DNA from: Serilophus lunatus
Taxonomy: Eukaryota > Chordata > Aves > Passeriformes > Eurylaimidae
Direction: 5' to 3'
DNA length: 64,000 bases
NCBI GenBank assembly: GCA_013399895.1
Contig: VXBA01002417.1
Span: 1,947,538 to 2,011,537 of the forward strand
This document shows positions 37,904 to 49,688 of this stretch, piece after piece. The first letter of the stretch is position 1. The number at the start of each line of letters is the position of its first letter. The notes beneath the pieces were generated by a model, which saw only the letters and a program-made list of their open reading frames with translations, made no database searches and was not told where the DNA came from. The translations under genes and the position numbers were made by a program.

Positions 37904-38089
37904 TGAGCAGCATCATGCTCTTCATGATCTGGTATCTCTAACTCAGCTACAAGAACCAGGATTTACATCAGGAACTTTCCAGCTCTGGAATGGAGGCACC
38001 AGCTCGCCTTGTGCTGGGGGAGAAGCTGCCCCCCTGCACCCCCACTGCTCCCAGTTCTTCAGGCAAGGTTAAGTACATGTAAATTTAAA

Positions 38090-38370
38090 CTGCAAGCTAT
38101 TTTTGTAAAAAGTCGGTATTACTAATTTGTTAACTATGACAATTTCACACAGAAACCCTTTTGTTGGAAACTGAGTTTCTCATGTAATAATTAGCTGTGG
38201 AATATTACCCCAAACAGGTGTCTGTAGCCTGTCAAAGTCAGAACAGGTGATTTAGAATTAGCGTATTAAAAGAACTGTGAATTAGCGAAGCAAAAACGTG
38301 TTAATTTCTTGTTCCATCTGTTAATATGAATTCACTGCCAAATATTTTACTTTGTAGAACTGTGCTGGGA
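38090..38370. promoter_or_regulatory. Candidate conserved noncoding element
   Basis: Repeat-free AT-rich sequence contains several homeodomain-type cores (AATAATTAGCTGTGG, GAATTAGCG twice, GTTAATTTC), an ACAGGTG E-box and two ACAGGTG-containing strings near 38215 and 38244. The two GAATTAGCG copies, about 23 bp apart near 38257 and 38280, form a direct motif repeat. It has the texture of a homeodomain-responsive enhancer. Confidence 0.35.
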
Positions 38371-38540
38371 TTGGCAAGAACATACACTATAAAAAAAAAG
38401 TTTAAAGGCCTGAATGTTTAAAAATCATGACATACGTTACTGCAAAAATAACTTCTACATTTGAGCAAGGTTTTTTCTTTTGTATCTTTTAAAACTTCAT
38501 AGTGAAGAATACCCTATAGTCCATAAGATTAATCTAAAAG

Positions 38541-38562
38541 CTCTCTCTCTCACACACACACG
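38541..38562. repeat. (CT)n(CA)n microsatellite
   Basis: A CT run passes directly into a CA run, giving 22 bases of compound dinucleotide repeat. Confidence 0.9.
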
Positions 38563-39130
38563 AAATAATTATAAGGTTTTCAAAACAGTCTGAACGCAGT
38601 GCCACAAGAAAATGCAAGGAAAATATTATGAATTGGCTTGAATAAAAGCTGCAATCAATGTCTTTATTCTTCCTTGAAATATTCAAATATTCAAGATATT
38701 TGAGATGAGAATTTCTAAACATAACACTGGTATCTACCTGTAAAGCTCTGTCCTATCTCTACATTGGCATAGAACCCATGAACATGCCATTCCTCAAAGT
38801 CTTTTGTGATAATGAGCATTTTACAAGCAATGGCAGCAATCCTAAGACTTAAATGTCTGAGTCTTCATAATAGTATTTATAGCAGTATGAATCATGTCTT
38901 TTTATTATAATCCCCATTTTCTTGTTCTTCTCACTAGAAGGTGGAATACTCCTGAGCTAATGGAGAATCTGGAATATGGCTGGATGGTCAGTATTACAAA
39001 CCCACGGCACAAGAAGTGGGTTTAAAGATGGATTTTAAAGAGTCTATAGATGTTCTTTCATGGCTCTAGTGACTTTCAGAAAAAGAGAATATTTTTAAAG
39101 CATTTTAAATACAGTTACCCAGCAATGTAC

Positions 39131-39161
39131 ACTCTCTCTCTCTCTCTATATATATATATAT
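39131..39161. repeat. (CT)n(AT)n microsatellite
   Basis: A CT run passes directly into an AT run, about 31 bases in all. It is a likely length-polymorphic site. Confidence 0.92.
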
Positions 39162-39767
39162 CCATCAGGTATTAATGAATATCAGGTATAAATGTCCAAC
39201 TCCTAATATATATGACTAATTACTGCAATATATTTCCTAGTCTGAGTATTTCTCTACTTTTCCGAGCTTTGCAGAGATGTCCAGTTATGTGTTTCCTCCC
39301 TGATGTGCCTTGGTGCTTCTCTTACCCTAACCCCTTTGGAGTTTCAACAGCTGATTTCTTCTATCAGTCACTTGTTGCCCTGTCCTTAAGATCATCCTGC
39401 ATGAGTTTCCTCATAGGTATGAACACCAAGATTCTGTGTCCTGCCCATATTTATATGATATTCAACAGTTTGAATTCAGTATTTTGCCTTTAGACTTTTT
39501 TTTCCTGGAAGGTGACAAGGTGCAGAAGCTCAGAGGAAGACTACACACTGAAGTGGACAAAGGAAAACATAAGCTAAAGATGTGGAGATGTATAAAAACC
39601 TGTCAATGATCTACATCTTGGTGCATTGCTCACCAGAAATACAGAGCTATAAAAGTAATCCTGCTCTGATTCTCTGTCACGACAAGATTTTCCAAGGTAA
39701 GAGGCAGCCAGCATTTTCAGGGGCATAAATCAATTTGCACTAAAGTTGTCTTAGGAGATAAATATTG

Positions 39768-39924
39768 AAGTTGTGGCTGCCTCATCCCTGGAAGTGTCTA
39801 AGGCCAAGTTGGATGGGGCTTGGAGCAATCTGTTCTAGTGGAAGGTTTTCCTGCCCATGGAATGAATTCGGCTTCAAGGTTCCTTCCAACCCAAACCATT
39901 CTAGGACACTGTGATTCCATGATT
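39768..39924 (+). mobile_element. CR1 LINE 3' end, + strand
   Basis: A short CR1 3' UTR fragment has landmarks TTGTGGCTGCCTCATCCCTG, GAAGTGTCTAAGGCCAAG, TTGGATGGGGCTTGGAGCAA, TTCCTGCCCATGG, TTCCTTCCAACCCAAACCAT and the terminal GTGATTCCATGAT. It is the same 3' type as 55692-55956 and is 5'-truncated. Divergence is moderate. Confidence 0.93.
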
Positions 39925-42291
39925 TAAGCATTTTCTTTCCCAGTTTATTCCCCCATCATCCCATACCTCCTGATGAACAAATAAAGAGATTTGTAGCTGT
40001 TCTTCTCAAACTTGCATGCAAGACAGCAACCTGCCCCCAGGCATGCTGTTACTTCAGCCTCTTTCCACAAATTGTATTTTCTAGCATGAGGAAACCACAG
40101 AGAAACCCATACTGCCACTTGGATTACAGGAGAGTGAAAAGATGCACACCCAATTATTGGAAAGCATTCCAAGCAAAGCTTAGAAATACGCAGCAGGTTC
40201 TTAACTGCAAATGATATGATAGGTAGTTTCTCCTCCCTAGTTTTCTGCCACATCCAAGAGATTAATACTTACATGAATCATCTGTAATGACTAGCATAAT
40301 TTAGGGGAAGTGAATGAGATTTTCTGCATTATTTATATTATGAACTCACAAGAATATGAATGGTGGCTTATGTAAATTCAAACCATGTTTACAGTAGCAA
40401 AGTGCAGAGAAAGACCGCAAGGGTTAAGCTGATATTTCCAGAGTTGGAGCTCTTTGTATCAACACTCGATTGCTTATTGCTTTAGTGCTGAGTGATGTGA
40501 GTTACAGCCTATGAACTACATATGGGAAACTTTTATTGTTTTCCACATTTGAATGGAAAAATAATTATATTGCTCAGATCTTTCACATACTTAAAGTAAA
40601 TGCATCAAATTCTTTCTCAGGGTGTGGGCCTGAATTCTTATATTTGAAAAACGGAGGCTGCCAAAGTTTTGACCTTTGAGTAATAAAGATTTTTTTTTCT
40701 TCTTTCTTTTTTTTTTTTTTTAATGCTTGATAATTCAACCTAAATGTCAGCTTCGACTTTAAAATAGAACACATCTATTTGCTCATAATATTTAAGAAAT
40801 ACAATGTCATTATGCTGTTATCAGTGGTAAAACATGTCTAATCTTGATATAGCATCACCTTTAACAAATGCTTGTGGGAAAAAAACTAGCAAATGCATAA
40901 AACATTTTATGTAGTTTTAAAATATACAATACATTAAAGTTTTAGTTGACTTATCTGAAAAGACATATTTTTGGCACATAAATAAAAAAAGGCAAGGGAA
41001 GAACTTGTCAGAAGGCAAATAAAGTATGTAAATTAAATCAAAGGTAAGGCAGCTACACTTTTTGTATAAATAACTGTGTTAACAGATTTTTATGCATATT
41101 ACAATATATTCAGATGTATTACTTCTGCAAAAACAAATTCATTGCCTCTCTCCAAAAAACGGATTAAAACAATTTATTTTATAAAATTTGGATGGATAGG
41201 ATAAGAAATGTAATAGCTATCTATGGAAAATAAATATAAAAATTATTCAAGCTCCATCTACTTTATGTTAGTAATGAGATGCACTTCATTCAAATTCCTT
41301 TCAATTGAAACAGTGCTGAGAAAGCAGGAACATGATTCTGTAGGAAATGATTTCTAATCTTCATGATAACATACCAATATAATACAATTATTTACAATTG
41401 ACTAAGAGTTAATTCCAATAGTATAACATCTTTCTTGCAAAAATGTCAGCTTTTATTGATGAAACAAACTAAGAATAAAACATTTTTACTTGTAGTATAA
41501 CTGTGCTGTTTTTCATTCTGTTAACCAAAACAACACAGCAATACTGTAAACAAAAAAATAGCATCAAACTGGCTGTGTTTGCATGATTTTATCAAGAATC
41601 AAAAGCAGTAGAGGGAAGGGCTTTGGGATTTTCAAAGTATTAAAAATAGTTTAAGAAAAATAAATTATTTTTTTGTTTGTTACATTATTGGGGGGTGGGG
41701 GGGATTTTTTTTAAGATAGTGAATATTAATTCAGTCACAAAACATCGACATTGTCTACAGGCAGAGATCGCTTACCCTTATAAAAATCGCTGCAATCATG
41801 TTGCCACATTAATATTTTTAAATGCCCAATTTTCATGTTGGATTTTTTTTAACTATTTCAGAAAAAATAATGTAAACAAGGATTAAATAAATAACATCTT
41901 ATCTTCTTTCTGTATACTGAATTTGTGATGTACATGGCAGGACTATTTTTATTGGAATCTGAATATTATTTTACTCTCAGCGATTCTCTTGCTTTAGAAC
42001 GTCTCACCAGTAATCTATCTTAGTATTCCTTAAAAGAAGGAAATATGGCTTAATTACTTTGGTGTTTTATTATCTGGGGGTATTGCTCAACACTGCCAAG
42101 CGTGTTTTAAGTTACCAGAAATAAAAGATTTTCTATTTGCAGCTACACAGGTATCCGTGCGTCATTTTGAGCCCCTTTGTCATAACCGTTGACAAACTGA
42201 CCCAACCCCATTGCTCCACACTGGGCACTTGTTTTGCTTTTATGATACACCTTAAATGAGGATTCACCAAGGCAGTTTGAGATAAAAACTG
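39925..42291. other. Noncoding AT-rich stretch, possible weak CNE parts
   Basis: No gene is supported; the 102-codon minus frame at 39945-40253 has no known domain. A repeat-free part at 40360-40560 carries E-box and homeodomain-like cores, and 42145-42205 retains CpGs, so weak CNEs are possible. The stretch also contains a long T-rich tract (40690-40721) and a G run near 41690-41703. Confidence 0.45.
40690..40721. repeat. Poly-T/C tract
   Basis: T runs are broken by CTTCTTTC. The lysine/glutamate-rich minus-strand frame over it is an artefact. Confidence 0.85.
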
Positions 42292-42460
42292 TCATAGAAT
42301 TTTAGAATGGTTTAGATGGTTAAAAACCATCTTCTTCCACCCCCTGACATGGGCAGGGACAGCTTCCACTATCCCAGGTTGCTCCAAGCTGCATCCAACC
42401 TGGCCCAGCTTCTCTGGGCAACCAGTGGCAGGGCCTCACCACCCTCACAGGGAAAAACAT
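42292..42460 (-). mobile_element. CR1 LINE 3' end, - strand
   Basis: It starts with TCATAGAATTTTAGAATGG, the reverse complement of the CR1 tail. It continues through GACATGGGCAGGGACAGC, TTCCACTATCCCAGGTTGC, TCCAACCTGGCCCAGC and TTCTCTGGGCAACCAGTGG to the CCTCACAGGG motif. This is a 5'-truncated copy of the same 3' type as 29386-29560. The open frames on both strands across it are CR1 shadows. Confidence 0.94.
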
Positions 42461-43129
42461 ATCCACATATATCAAATATATTAAATGAAAAGATAAATAC
42501 TCAGACTGTTTTGGTGTAAAGAACCACACAAGGTATAAGCAATGATGAAACATGGTGCTGGCCTGCAGATCATTGATGAAGACTTCTCTACTATAAAGGC
42601 TAGACTTTTTTTCCCTCCAGTTCTGTGGCTGTTTGAAAAGATAAAATTACTTTGACTCTTTTCCTATGTCAAGTCAAGGAAAAAAGATACAGCAGTGTGC
42701 CAAGACATAAAACCACAAGTAAACTAAAATTTGGAACAAAAGCAGCTGCTTTGTCCAACTCACATGGGGTTGCCCTGCTGAACTTCTTCCACTAACATTT
42801 AAGACCACGAACAAATATGCCCTGATAAACAAAACACAGCAACTCTGCCTTATCTCTTCACATGGGCTGGCCCAAGAAACTCAAATGGTAACACAATAAA
42901 AGGAAACAGGTGGCTCGGAGAAATATCTTATATCCTCTAAAGCAGCTGCCTTACAAGAAATTCAATCTAGGTATGCTGAACAAGCTGCCCTTTCATCAGA
43001 GTGCTTCCACCAGGGATGCACAGTATACCTACTTAGAACATGTCTTGTATTGAACTTTCTGCCACCAACTGGTTCCCTATGATTGGCATAATTTTGGCAG
43101 GTAATAATATTTGTATTTTTTAAAAACAG
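42461..43129. other. Noncoding stretch, nothing recognised
   Basis: Mixed sequence with no coding frame of note and no repeat. Confidence 0.6.
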
Positions 43130-43290
43130 TATTTAGTTTGTTTACAACAGGTGCTTACTTTCCATTTGCACAGAGGAGCCGTTGTTCCCCACGACCCAGG
43201 GATACGACTGAAAGTCTCATGTTACTGGTTTTCTCCAAAGAGCACAGCGGGAATGATTGAACTGACCTCCCAAGTTTCAGCAATCTGAAT
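43130..43290. promoter_or_regulatory. Possible short CNE
   Basis: About 160 bases keep CpGs (GAGCCGTTG, CCACGACCC, ATACGACTG, CAGCGGG) within a CpG-poor neighbourhood. No frame or repeat is present. The call is weak and textural. Confidence 0.22.
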
Positions 43291-44379
43291 TATCTAAAGT
43301 GCAGAACACAGAATTGCTGTAGCAGGTTGGGGTGTGTGAGAAAGGATCTGTATAGGTGATGACTGACAGGGCATACCCCTTGCACAAGAGAAAAAGGTTT
43401 CACCATGAAACTATGAATTACCACTATAATCTCTGAATCCTTAGGAGGGAATGGGAACTATAACAGAGGTAGCAAGCATTTCCAACTACTTCATTCAAAA
43501 GTTGAAATCCTCGTTATGAAGAAAAACAATTATTTCACTTAAATGCCACTAAAAGACCATAAAATTGTGATATTATTCTGATAGCTACTTATAATATTAG
43601 CTATAAACCAATATGGATTTCTAAACAACTACTCTGTAACATATCCCAGCCTAGAGCTTAAAATATTAAATATCTCTAGCCTTTTACTTTGGTCCTGAAA
43701 CATGCAGACTTAACTAAATCTGCCCTGGAAAGCATGGAGAATTATCTTTTAGATATGAGTAGATATGATTCAGACATGGATCTCTGCATAAAGAACTCTC
43801 AACTTTCTTTTTGACATTATCAATAAAATATTTTCATTTTCTATTAAATAGAAGAATGTATGTGAAATATATTACCATAAATCTAAATACGTTTCTTTAC
43901 AAATCTGCAGAGATCTCAATGCTTAATACATGAGAGAAAACATGTTTAAAGGGTCTCAGACCCTAAATTTATTATTGAATCCATTGAAATTTGAGAAAAG
44001 TTGTGATACATAATGCTGGGAAACAGGTGCTTTTAGTGGAAGTGCTCTCTCAACATAGTAAAGCAGCACATGGAAAGGCAGATGTAGAGGTTCTGTAGAG
44101 GTAAATAAGAATGGAAAGTGACATGGAGGGTAGACAGGTATAAAAACTTTGTAGTGTTCTAAGTCATTAAATTCTCCTCCTCTTGTCACTGGTATGATCT
44201 CTATCCTACTCTCATTGATGCTGCTGTGATTGATAAAATGGCTTTTACTATCTATCCTCTGGGAAAGGAGAAGGTGGACAATGGACTAAGCAGAGATTCT
44301 TCACAACATGCAAGTTATTGATTGACGGTCCCAAAATCTAGTAATATGTCTGTGCACGCCTGGAAAAATATTATAAATG
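43291..44379. other. Noncoding stretch, nothing recognised
   Basis: AT-rich sequence with small domainless open frames only. Confidence 0.6.
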
Positions 44380-45080
44380 AGATGGAATGGGGAACATTTT
44401 GTGGAATAACTTAAATAGCCACAAAAATCGCTTTTTGTTGTGCTGCTTTTCACTGTTCCTTGAAAACCTAGGTTTCTTCCTTGTGCTAGATACATATTTA
44501 AAGAGAAAATATAATTGGTTTAATAGCAAAATATCTGACTTTTTGAAAATAACTACTGATCGTACACAGCAGCTCTTAGCTGCAGCTGTTTCCATCATGA
44601 CACTAATTCCCCATTCATTAGAATGGGGCTTAATGGTGCTGTCATAATAATCTTATTGTGACACCAATGGAAGTTCATGGAGACAATACAACAATGTTAA
44701 GATTAAATAAATTGATGTCCCTACTGTGATATGTTTAGCATCGTATTCTGAAATTCCTATATTTGGGGAGCTTAATTATATAGAATTTATTAGTCTGACA
44801 TATTAACCTCATTTTTATGGCTTCCTAGAAAGCTTCCAGATTTAATTAAATAATTCTCTTTAGCTGCACAAGCTATTGCCTTCTCTTGAATGTATTCATG
44901 AGTCTTCTCTGTTCAACAGATATTGTGGTGTCAGGTTGTAATGGCAAAGTATTTCTGGCATGTCATTGTCCTGTTGGAAATCCAGAAGTCCAGCTGGCTG
45001 TAGTTTTTGTGTATATTACACTGGTGAAACCCTACACTTTACAGATGATTAATGAACCACTGTATAGATGGCTGTACAAA
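44380..45080. promoter_or_regulatory. Candidate CNE with dyads
   Basis: Repeat-free sequence includes a CAGCAGCTC / TTAGCTGCAGCTG E-box cluster near 44567-44588, a perfect 8-bp inverted repeat at 44609-44628 flanked by TAAT cores, and long AT-rich homeodomain-type strings (TTTAATTAAATAATTC near 44842). Overlapping open frames on both strands have no domain. This is one of the more convincing enhancer-like blocks. Confidence 0.4.
44609..44628. repeat. Perfect 8-bp inverted repeat around ATTA
   Basis: CCCCATTC (44609-44616) and GAATGGGG (44621-44628) pair around an ATTA spacer. Further out ATGACA (44597-44602) pairs with TGTCAT (44640-44645), giving an interrupted longer symmetry. Confidence 0.9.
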
Positions 45081-45459
45081 CAAAACCCTTGAGTTTGTGC
45101 AGTAAGACCTAAGTATTTTGCTATAGGTGGAAGACAACTTCCTGAAATTGAAGAAACCATGTCAAATAGAAAAGAAACATGTAGACAGATTTTTGGAACT
45201 GACCACAGTACATATTATAAAAAGATACAAATCAACCACTCAAAATTTTAGACTACAGAATTAACGAGCATTGTTTCCACTGTCAAAAATTTATTCCCAT
45301 TTTGATTTTATTTCACATCTCTGCTTAAGCCATGTATTGAAAAGCATATTGGATGTTAGCTCAATCTGTGGAAATATCAATTTCATAATCAGAATCTCAA
45401 TATGGGTGAACTGTACGTTTCGTTTCTAAAATTAATAAGTTTCAAAAAATGTAAAGAGA
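45081..45459. other. Noncoding stretch, nothing recognised
   Basis: AT-rich spacer between two CNE-like blocks, without frames or repeats. Confidence 0.6.
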
Positions 45460-45960
45460 GCAACAAAGTGTTCCCGAGCCCTGATCCTTGTCTGTAACCA
45501 CAGGTGCCTGCGCTCCCCAAGGCAGAGGTATCTCACAGCCTTTGATGAGCACTGTAATATTCCCTGTCAATTTTACATTCTGCTTGGCAGCAGTGGAAAC
45601 CTGACAGGCATCAGCAGAGTGATTGGCAGTACCATGCCTGATAATGCGAGTCAAAGCAATTGGCAACGGCACCACTATCCCCCTCGCAGAGTCCAGAATT
45701 TACTTGTAATTTCACAGGTGACCTTTGATGATACAGGATGGAAGGTGGTGGCGAGAAAACAACTTTTTGTGTCCCTTGAAAATTGTTGCCGACATATATT
45801 TTTATGCCTTATTAGAGCTAGAACTGAAGCAGCCCCTGATCTGGGGAATTTTGGCTGCTGACAAAACCCTCGTTACCTAGTTAGGGCTGTGTGGCCCTGG
45901 ATCTAGGAACAGAAACTTCTTTGGGCGTTTTATAACTTATGCATTTCCTGACTTTGTATT
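45460..45960. promoter_or_regulatory. Candidate conserved noncoding element
   Basis: A repeat-free block of higher complexity includes CCTGACAGGCATCAGCAGAG, AATGCGAGTC, GGCAACGGCACC and CCCCTCGCAGAG, plus a nuclear-receptor-like AGGTGACCTTTG near 45717. Open frames of 77 and 80 codons on opposite strands show no domain. TGACAG and AGGTGACCT cores suggest TALE homeodomain or nuclear-receptor input, which is inference. Confidence 0.35.
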
Positions 45961-47579
45961 TACATCTCTGATTTCCCCAGCTATAAACAAATGTAGTGAA
46001 TCCTTTCTGGAAATTGCTCTAAAGATTAATCAGTTACTGTTCACACTGAAAGCTGAAAAATTAAAGTCTTGCACACATTCACCAGCTCTTGATGTCTGTT
46101 CAGGCTCAGCCCTGTATCCATTAGGTTTCCATGTGATCACAAAATTCTTGTCTGAGAGCTCAGTTGTAGCTCTCTCTTTCTCAAAATCCCCAGAGAATTC
46201 AATATTTTATATCAGAAGCTCAAGCTGAGGTAAACATTTAAATATTAAAGCAGAAAGGGAAGGAAACTTTTCAAGACGATCAAGGAAACGTGAATCAATT
46301 TATTTTGATTTGAAAAAAACAAATTCACAGAAAGGCTTGGGTTGATCTTCCCTACTTCACCCTCACCCTTTACTCTTACCAATTCAGCTGTCCCTCCCAA
46401 ACAACAGCAGCTTTTCACTTGCACTTGACATGCACATGAAACACTCATCCAAACCCATCCCCACTAACGCACAGATATGACACTTTGTTTAGATTTTATA
46501 ACTATCACCTCATGTCTTCGTGTTTTGTGCTCATGAGCACTTTGTAAGTGTGCTGTAGAAAATGCTGCTGTGCTGGAGAGAGAGATTTCCATCACTGGAA
46601 GGCAGAATTAGATTGAGAGAGATAACAGGACTCAGTAAAACATGCCTTGTGCTGCTGGCCTGCTCTGCCAGCTCTCTGTTGACGTACCTAGAAACCAGAG
46701 GTTTTGAGATGAATGTCATCTAATGTCATTTTTCAAGCCCCTAAAGCCTTTTGTTCTCACTTTGCTTGTCACCAAGCAAGACCCTTGTTTGACATGACAG
46801 TAGGTTTGAATTGGCATTTATTATTCCAAAATATTCTGATCCCTTCAGCCTTTTCTTCATAAATATGTCCCTGTTTTTTCATATTACAATAAAATTAAAA
46901 CAAGATTAAATCTCCCTGCATTTAATGTAGTCAGGGTTAGTTGGTTCCAAGAGGAATCTGTCAAGATTTTTTCCCCAACTGCTCATACTTAGCTCTCTTA
47001 TAATTGGATTTGGTATGTATACTAGATAAACCAGAAAAGGTGAAGAATAGCTTAGTTTGAAACCTGACCACTGCACATCCTTTAGACTTTCCTTCAGCTA
47101 AGGTTTACCCCCCTAAACTGCTGCAGTGCACGTTGCAATCCACAAAGATTTAAAATTCATCAAACAGACAAAGTGTACATTTAATACTCACATGAGGGAA
47201 TACAGAATGCTTTTCAATGCATCAAACTCCTAAACCTTTTACATCTTTCATTTTTAAGCTACATGGATTTTGATTTGTACAATTTTAAAAATATTCTGAA
47301 GCCTAGTCAATCTAACACTAAAAAGCACTGTTGCACAGTAAGAAATCAAGAAATACAATTCAGCAAACCTGCTATAGTTGGTCCCCAGGGAAGTTTTTTT
47401 CCAATTCTGTTTGTCATAGCCCAGATCCATCATGTCATGCTAGCCTAACTTACTACTTCTGTCTTTTTTCCTATTTTTTTCTTTTCTTTCTCTTTTACCC
47501 TTTTCTGGCACACTCCAACTATTTTCTGTTAAACTAGTGCTGTCACAAGAAAACATATAAAAATGCTCTTTTGCAAACA
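45961..47579. other. Noncoding stretch, nothing recognised
   Basis: Ordinary AT-rich sequence with a pyrimidine-rich patch at about 47460-47510. No gene or transposon is recognised. Confidence 0.58.
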
Positions 47580-47930
47580 TACTGTTTGGTCTCTACTGAA
47601 CTCTCTAGAGCCACGGATTTCTCTCACTGTCTTTATCAGGGGTGAATGTTGACAGATCACTGAACCTTACTGTCAGCGGTGACAGGCTTAAAGCTGTTTT
47701 GTGCAAGGTGGAGAAAAAACAAAAAAGGTTTCTGTGCCTTGCATCTAGAAGGTCCCTGATTTAACAACAAAGGCTTATGTTCAAAGATGATTAGCTTAAA
47801 GGCATTTCAGAGAGTTTTGATTGTAGCAGCAGTTGGGTGTCTTGCTACTGGGTGAAATATGTATTCCCCTGAGAACAAAGGCAGCAGCAATCCTATTCTG
47901 CTGAGATGGCAACTTTAATAATTCCATGTA
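47580..47930. promoter_or_regulatory. Candidate CNE with TGACAG cluster
   Basis: Three TGACAG cores fall within 36 bp: 47650-47655, the reverse copy at 47670-47675, and 47680-47685. The last two form a dyad almost identical to the one at 9999-10016. Further on come a GATGATTAGC core near 47786 and an AACAAAGG SOX/TCF-type core near 47766. The sequence is repeat-free and noncoding. Confidence 0.38.
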
Positions 47931-49239
47931 TTTATCAGTATTGTGTCAAGATCTTAAGGATTTTGCCCTTCAGGTGAAGTTGGAGGTAGATGGAATGGAT
48001 ACGGTGCTGAACAATCCCACTAAGATATACATGGAAAATGTCCCATAATGTCCTGGGGGAGAAACAGAAAAGATTCCTAAGTATCCGAATACACATATCA
48101 TAGATAAATGTCTTCAATCTTTACAAAAAGAAGGCTGAGCTTTCTACACTGGGCTTTAGTCTGTGCATAAAGTCATGAGACCAGGTGACTTTTCCCCATA
48201 CAGAGAAGCATTAAAAAAAATATATTAATAATGTAAATTATCCAGCAGTATTTTCACACACAAGTTAAGTCAGAAAATAAAATAAGAATGCAGCTTAAAC
48301 ATTGAATGTATTGAAAATAATAACATGTCATATTCACTGCTGGACCACTTAGAAAGGAGAAACTTGAAATATAAATAATAGGATTTGCTGAAAAAAACCC
48401 AAACTGGATAGATTATTGCAGCTGTAAGTAGTATGGGTAGGGCTTGACTGAGCAGAGATATTCTGCATAAACTCATACAGAAGCAGAACACCTCTTTACT
48501 TCTGGGAACACAAACATTTTCTGTAAGCTCACTCTGTGTGCCCATGTTCAGTGACACCAGGACAGACTTCACTGTCCCACAACAATAATGACCAACAGGA
48601 GAAATCATCCATTTGGTGAGGATATATCAATCTTTTCATGCGCTATCAGAGAGATGTAGGGGACTTTCAGGAGGAAACACCTTTAACTAATGATAGTTCA
48701 GGGCCTTATGAAGTGTGAAAGTCTGTCTGGAGGAATGTGTAGCATGAGCACGATTGTGAACAGCCTAGTAGTAGAGAAATAAAGCAGTAAAAATGTAGGA
48801 CAAAGGTGCAGGATGGAGTTGCAGGTAGCTGAGGGGTTTCTAAGATTGGATTTTAAAATATTTTCATATCCTAAAGGTATCACTTTGAGCAACTATAAGG
48901 GCACGGGAGGCCTTTCCTTTTCAATGCCTTGAAAGCTTCATATTTTAAGTGAAAATATTCTTTCTCCATTTCTTCATTCTACATTTCCATCAAAGCTGGT
49001 GAGTTATTGGCCATGACTCGTTCATCAAGATCTCATGATGCTTTAGGAATCGCTGTGGAATCAGGGGTATACATGCCTTGATGCTGGAGTGGTTTTATCA
49101 ACCTACTAGTAGCCAGTTCATACAAGAAATAATTTTCACCAGTATTTATGAGATGCAAAGTTTGATATTAATAAGGATTTCTTTATGGATTTGGATGCCT
49201 ATGAAAGGGAATGTCTTCATTCCTCTAAAATTGTAACAC
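47931..49239. other. Noncoding stretch, nothing recognised
   Basis: A 112-codon minus frame at 48270-48608 is hydrophobic and shows no recognised domain. Nothing else can be supported. Confidence 0.55.
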
Positions 49240-49329
49240 AGGAAAATGGCAGAAATATCAGAAAGAAACTTTGTTAATGCTGAAAGCTGCTCACAGATTG
49301 ATTTTCAAACATATCAATTCTCTCCTGAC

Positions 49330-49530
49330 ATGTTTGTCTTATGCTGTGTCAAGTGGCAGAGCTGTGCCACTGGCCACGGCTGCCGAGCTGACATGAATGT
49401 GTCCCTTGACTTTTCCTGGCAGCAGCTGTGCCCGCAGCATCTCCGGATCCCGGTGCCACCGGTGCCGCCAGGAGCACGGCTGAGCTGTGCTGTGGGACAA
49501 GATGCACACACAGGCAGGTTCTCAGTAGGC
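49330..49530. other. GC-rich patch, unclassified
   Basis: About 200 bases are clearly richer in G and C than their surroundings, with CpGs (GCCACGGCTGCCGAGC, GCCCGCAGCATCTCCGG, GGTGCCACCGGTGCCGCC). Frames are open on both strands (95, 120 and 62 codons), as expected of GC-rich DNA lacking TAA. It could be an LTR fragment, a retroposed piece or a small CpG-rich regulatory element. I do not recognise it. Confidence 0.35.
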
Positions 49531-49688
49531 TGAACATTTATGCAGACTCTGTGGACTAAACCCCTTATCTCTAGGATCAGGTCTAAAGAGACCTTTGTTT
49601 TCATTTCATGCAAGTTTTCATGGTGGTTAAACCCAGAATGCAGTGATATAACCCAGAGCAATCCTTTGTAGGCCAAAGTTTTTACTGT

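Larger units (their letters stand above)
35701..38089. other. Noncoding stretch with purine and T-rich tracts
   Basis: No gene is supported. The 128-codon frame at 36341-36727 has no recognisable domain, a lysine run from a poly-A stretch, and no conserved-looking context. It also holds a purine-rich tract at 36863-36944, a T/G low-complexity tract at 37862-37903, and a GC-richer patch near 37990-38050. Confidence 0.55.

Noticed and set aside
42320..42553. Opposing open frames of 67-77 codons
   Set aside because: Both are shadows of the minus-strand CR1 copy.
44597..44645. Possible pre-miRNA hairpin
   Set aside because: The stem is interrupted by a large asymmetric bulge and does not extend to the roughly 22 bp needed for a typical pre-miRNA.
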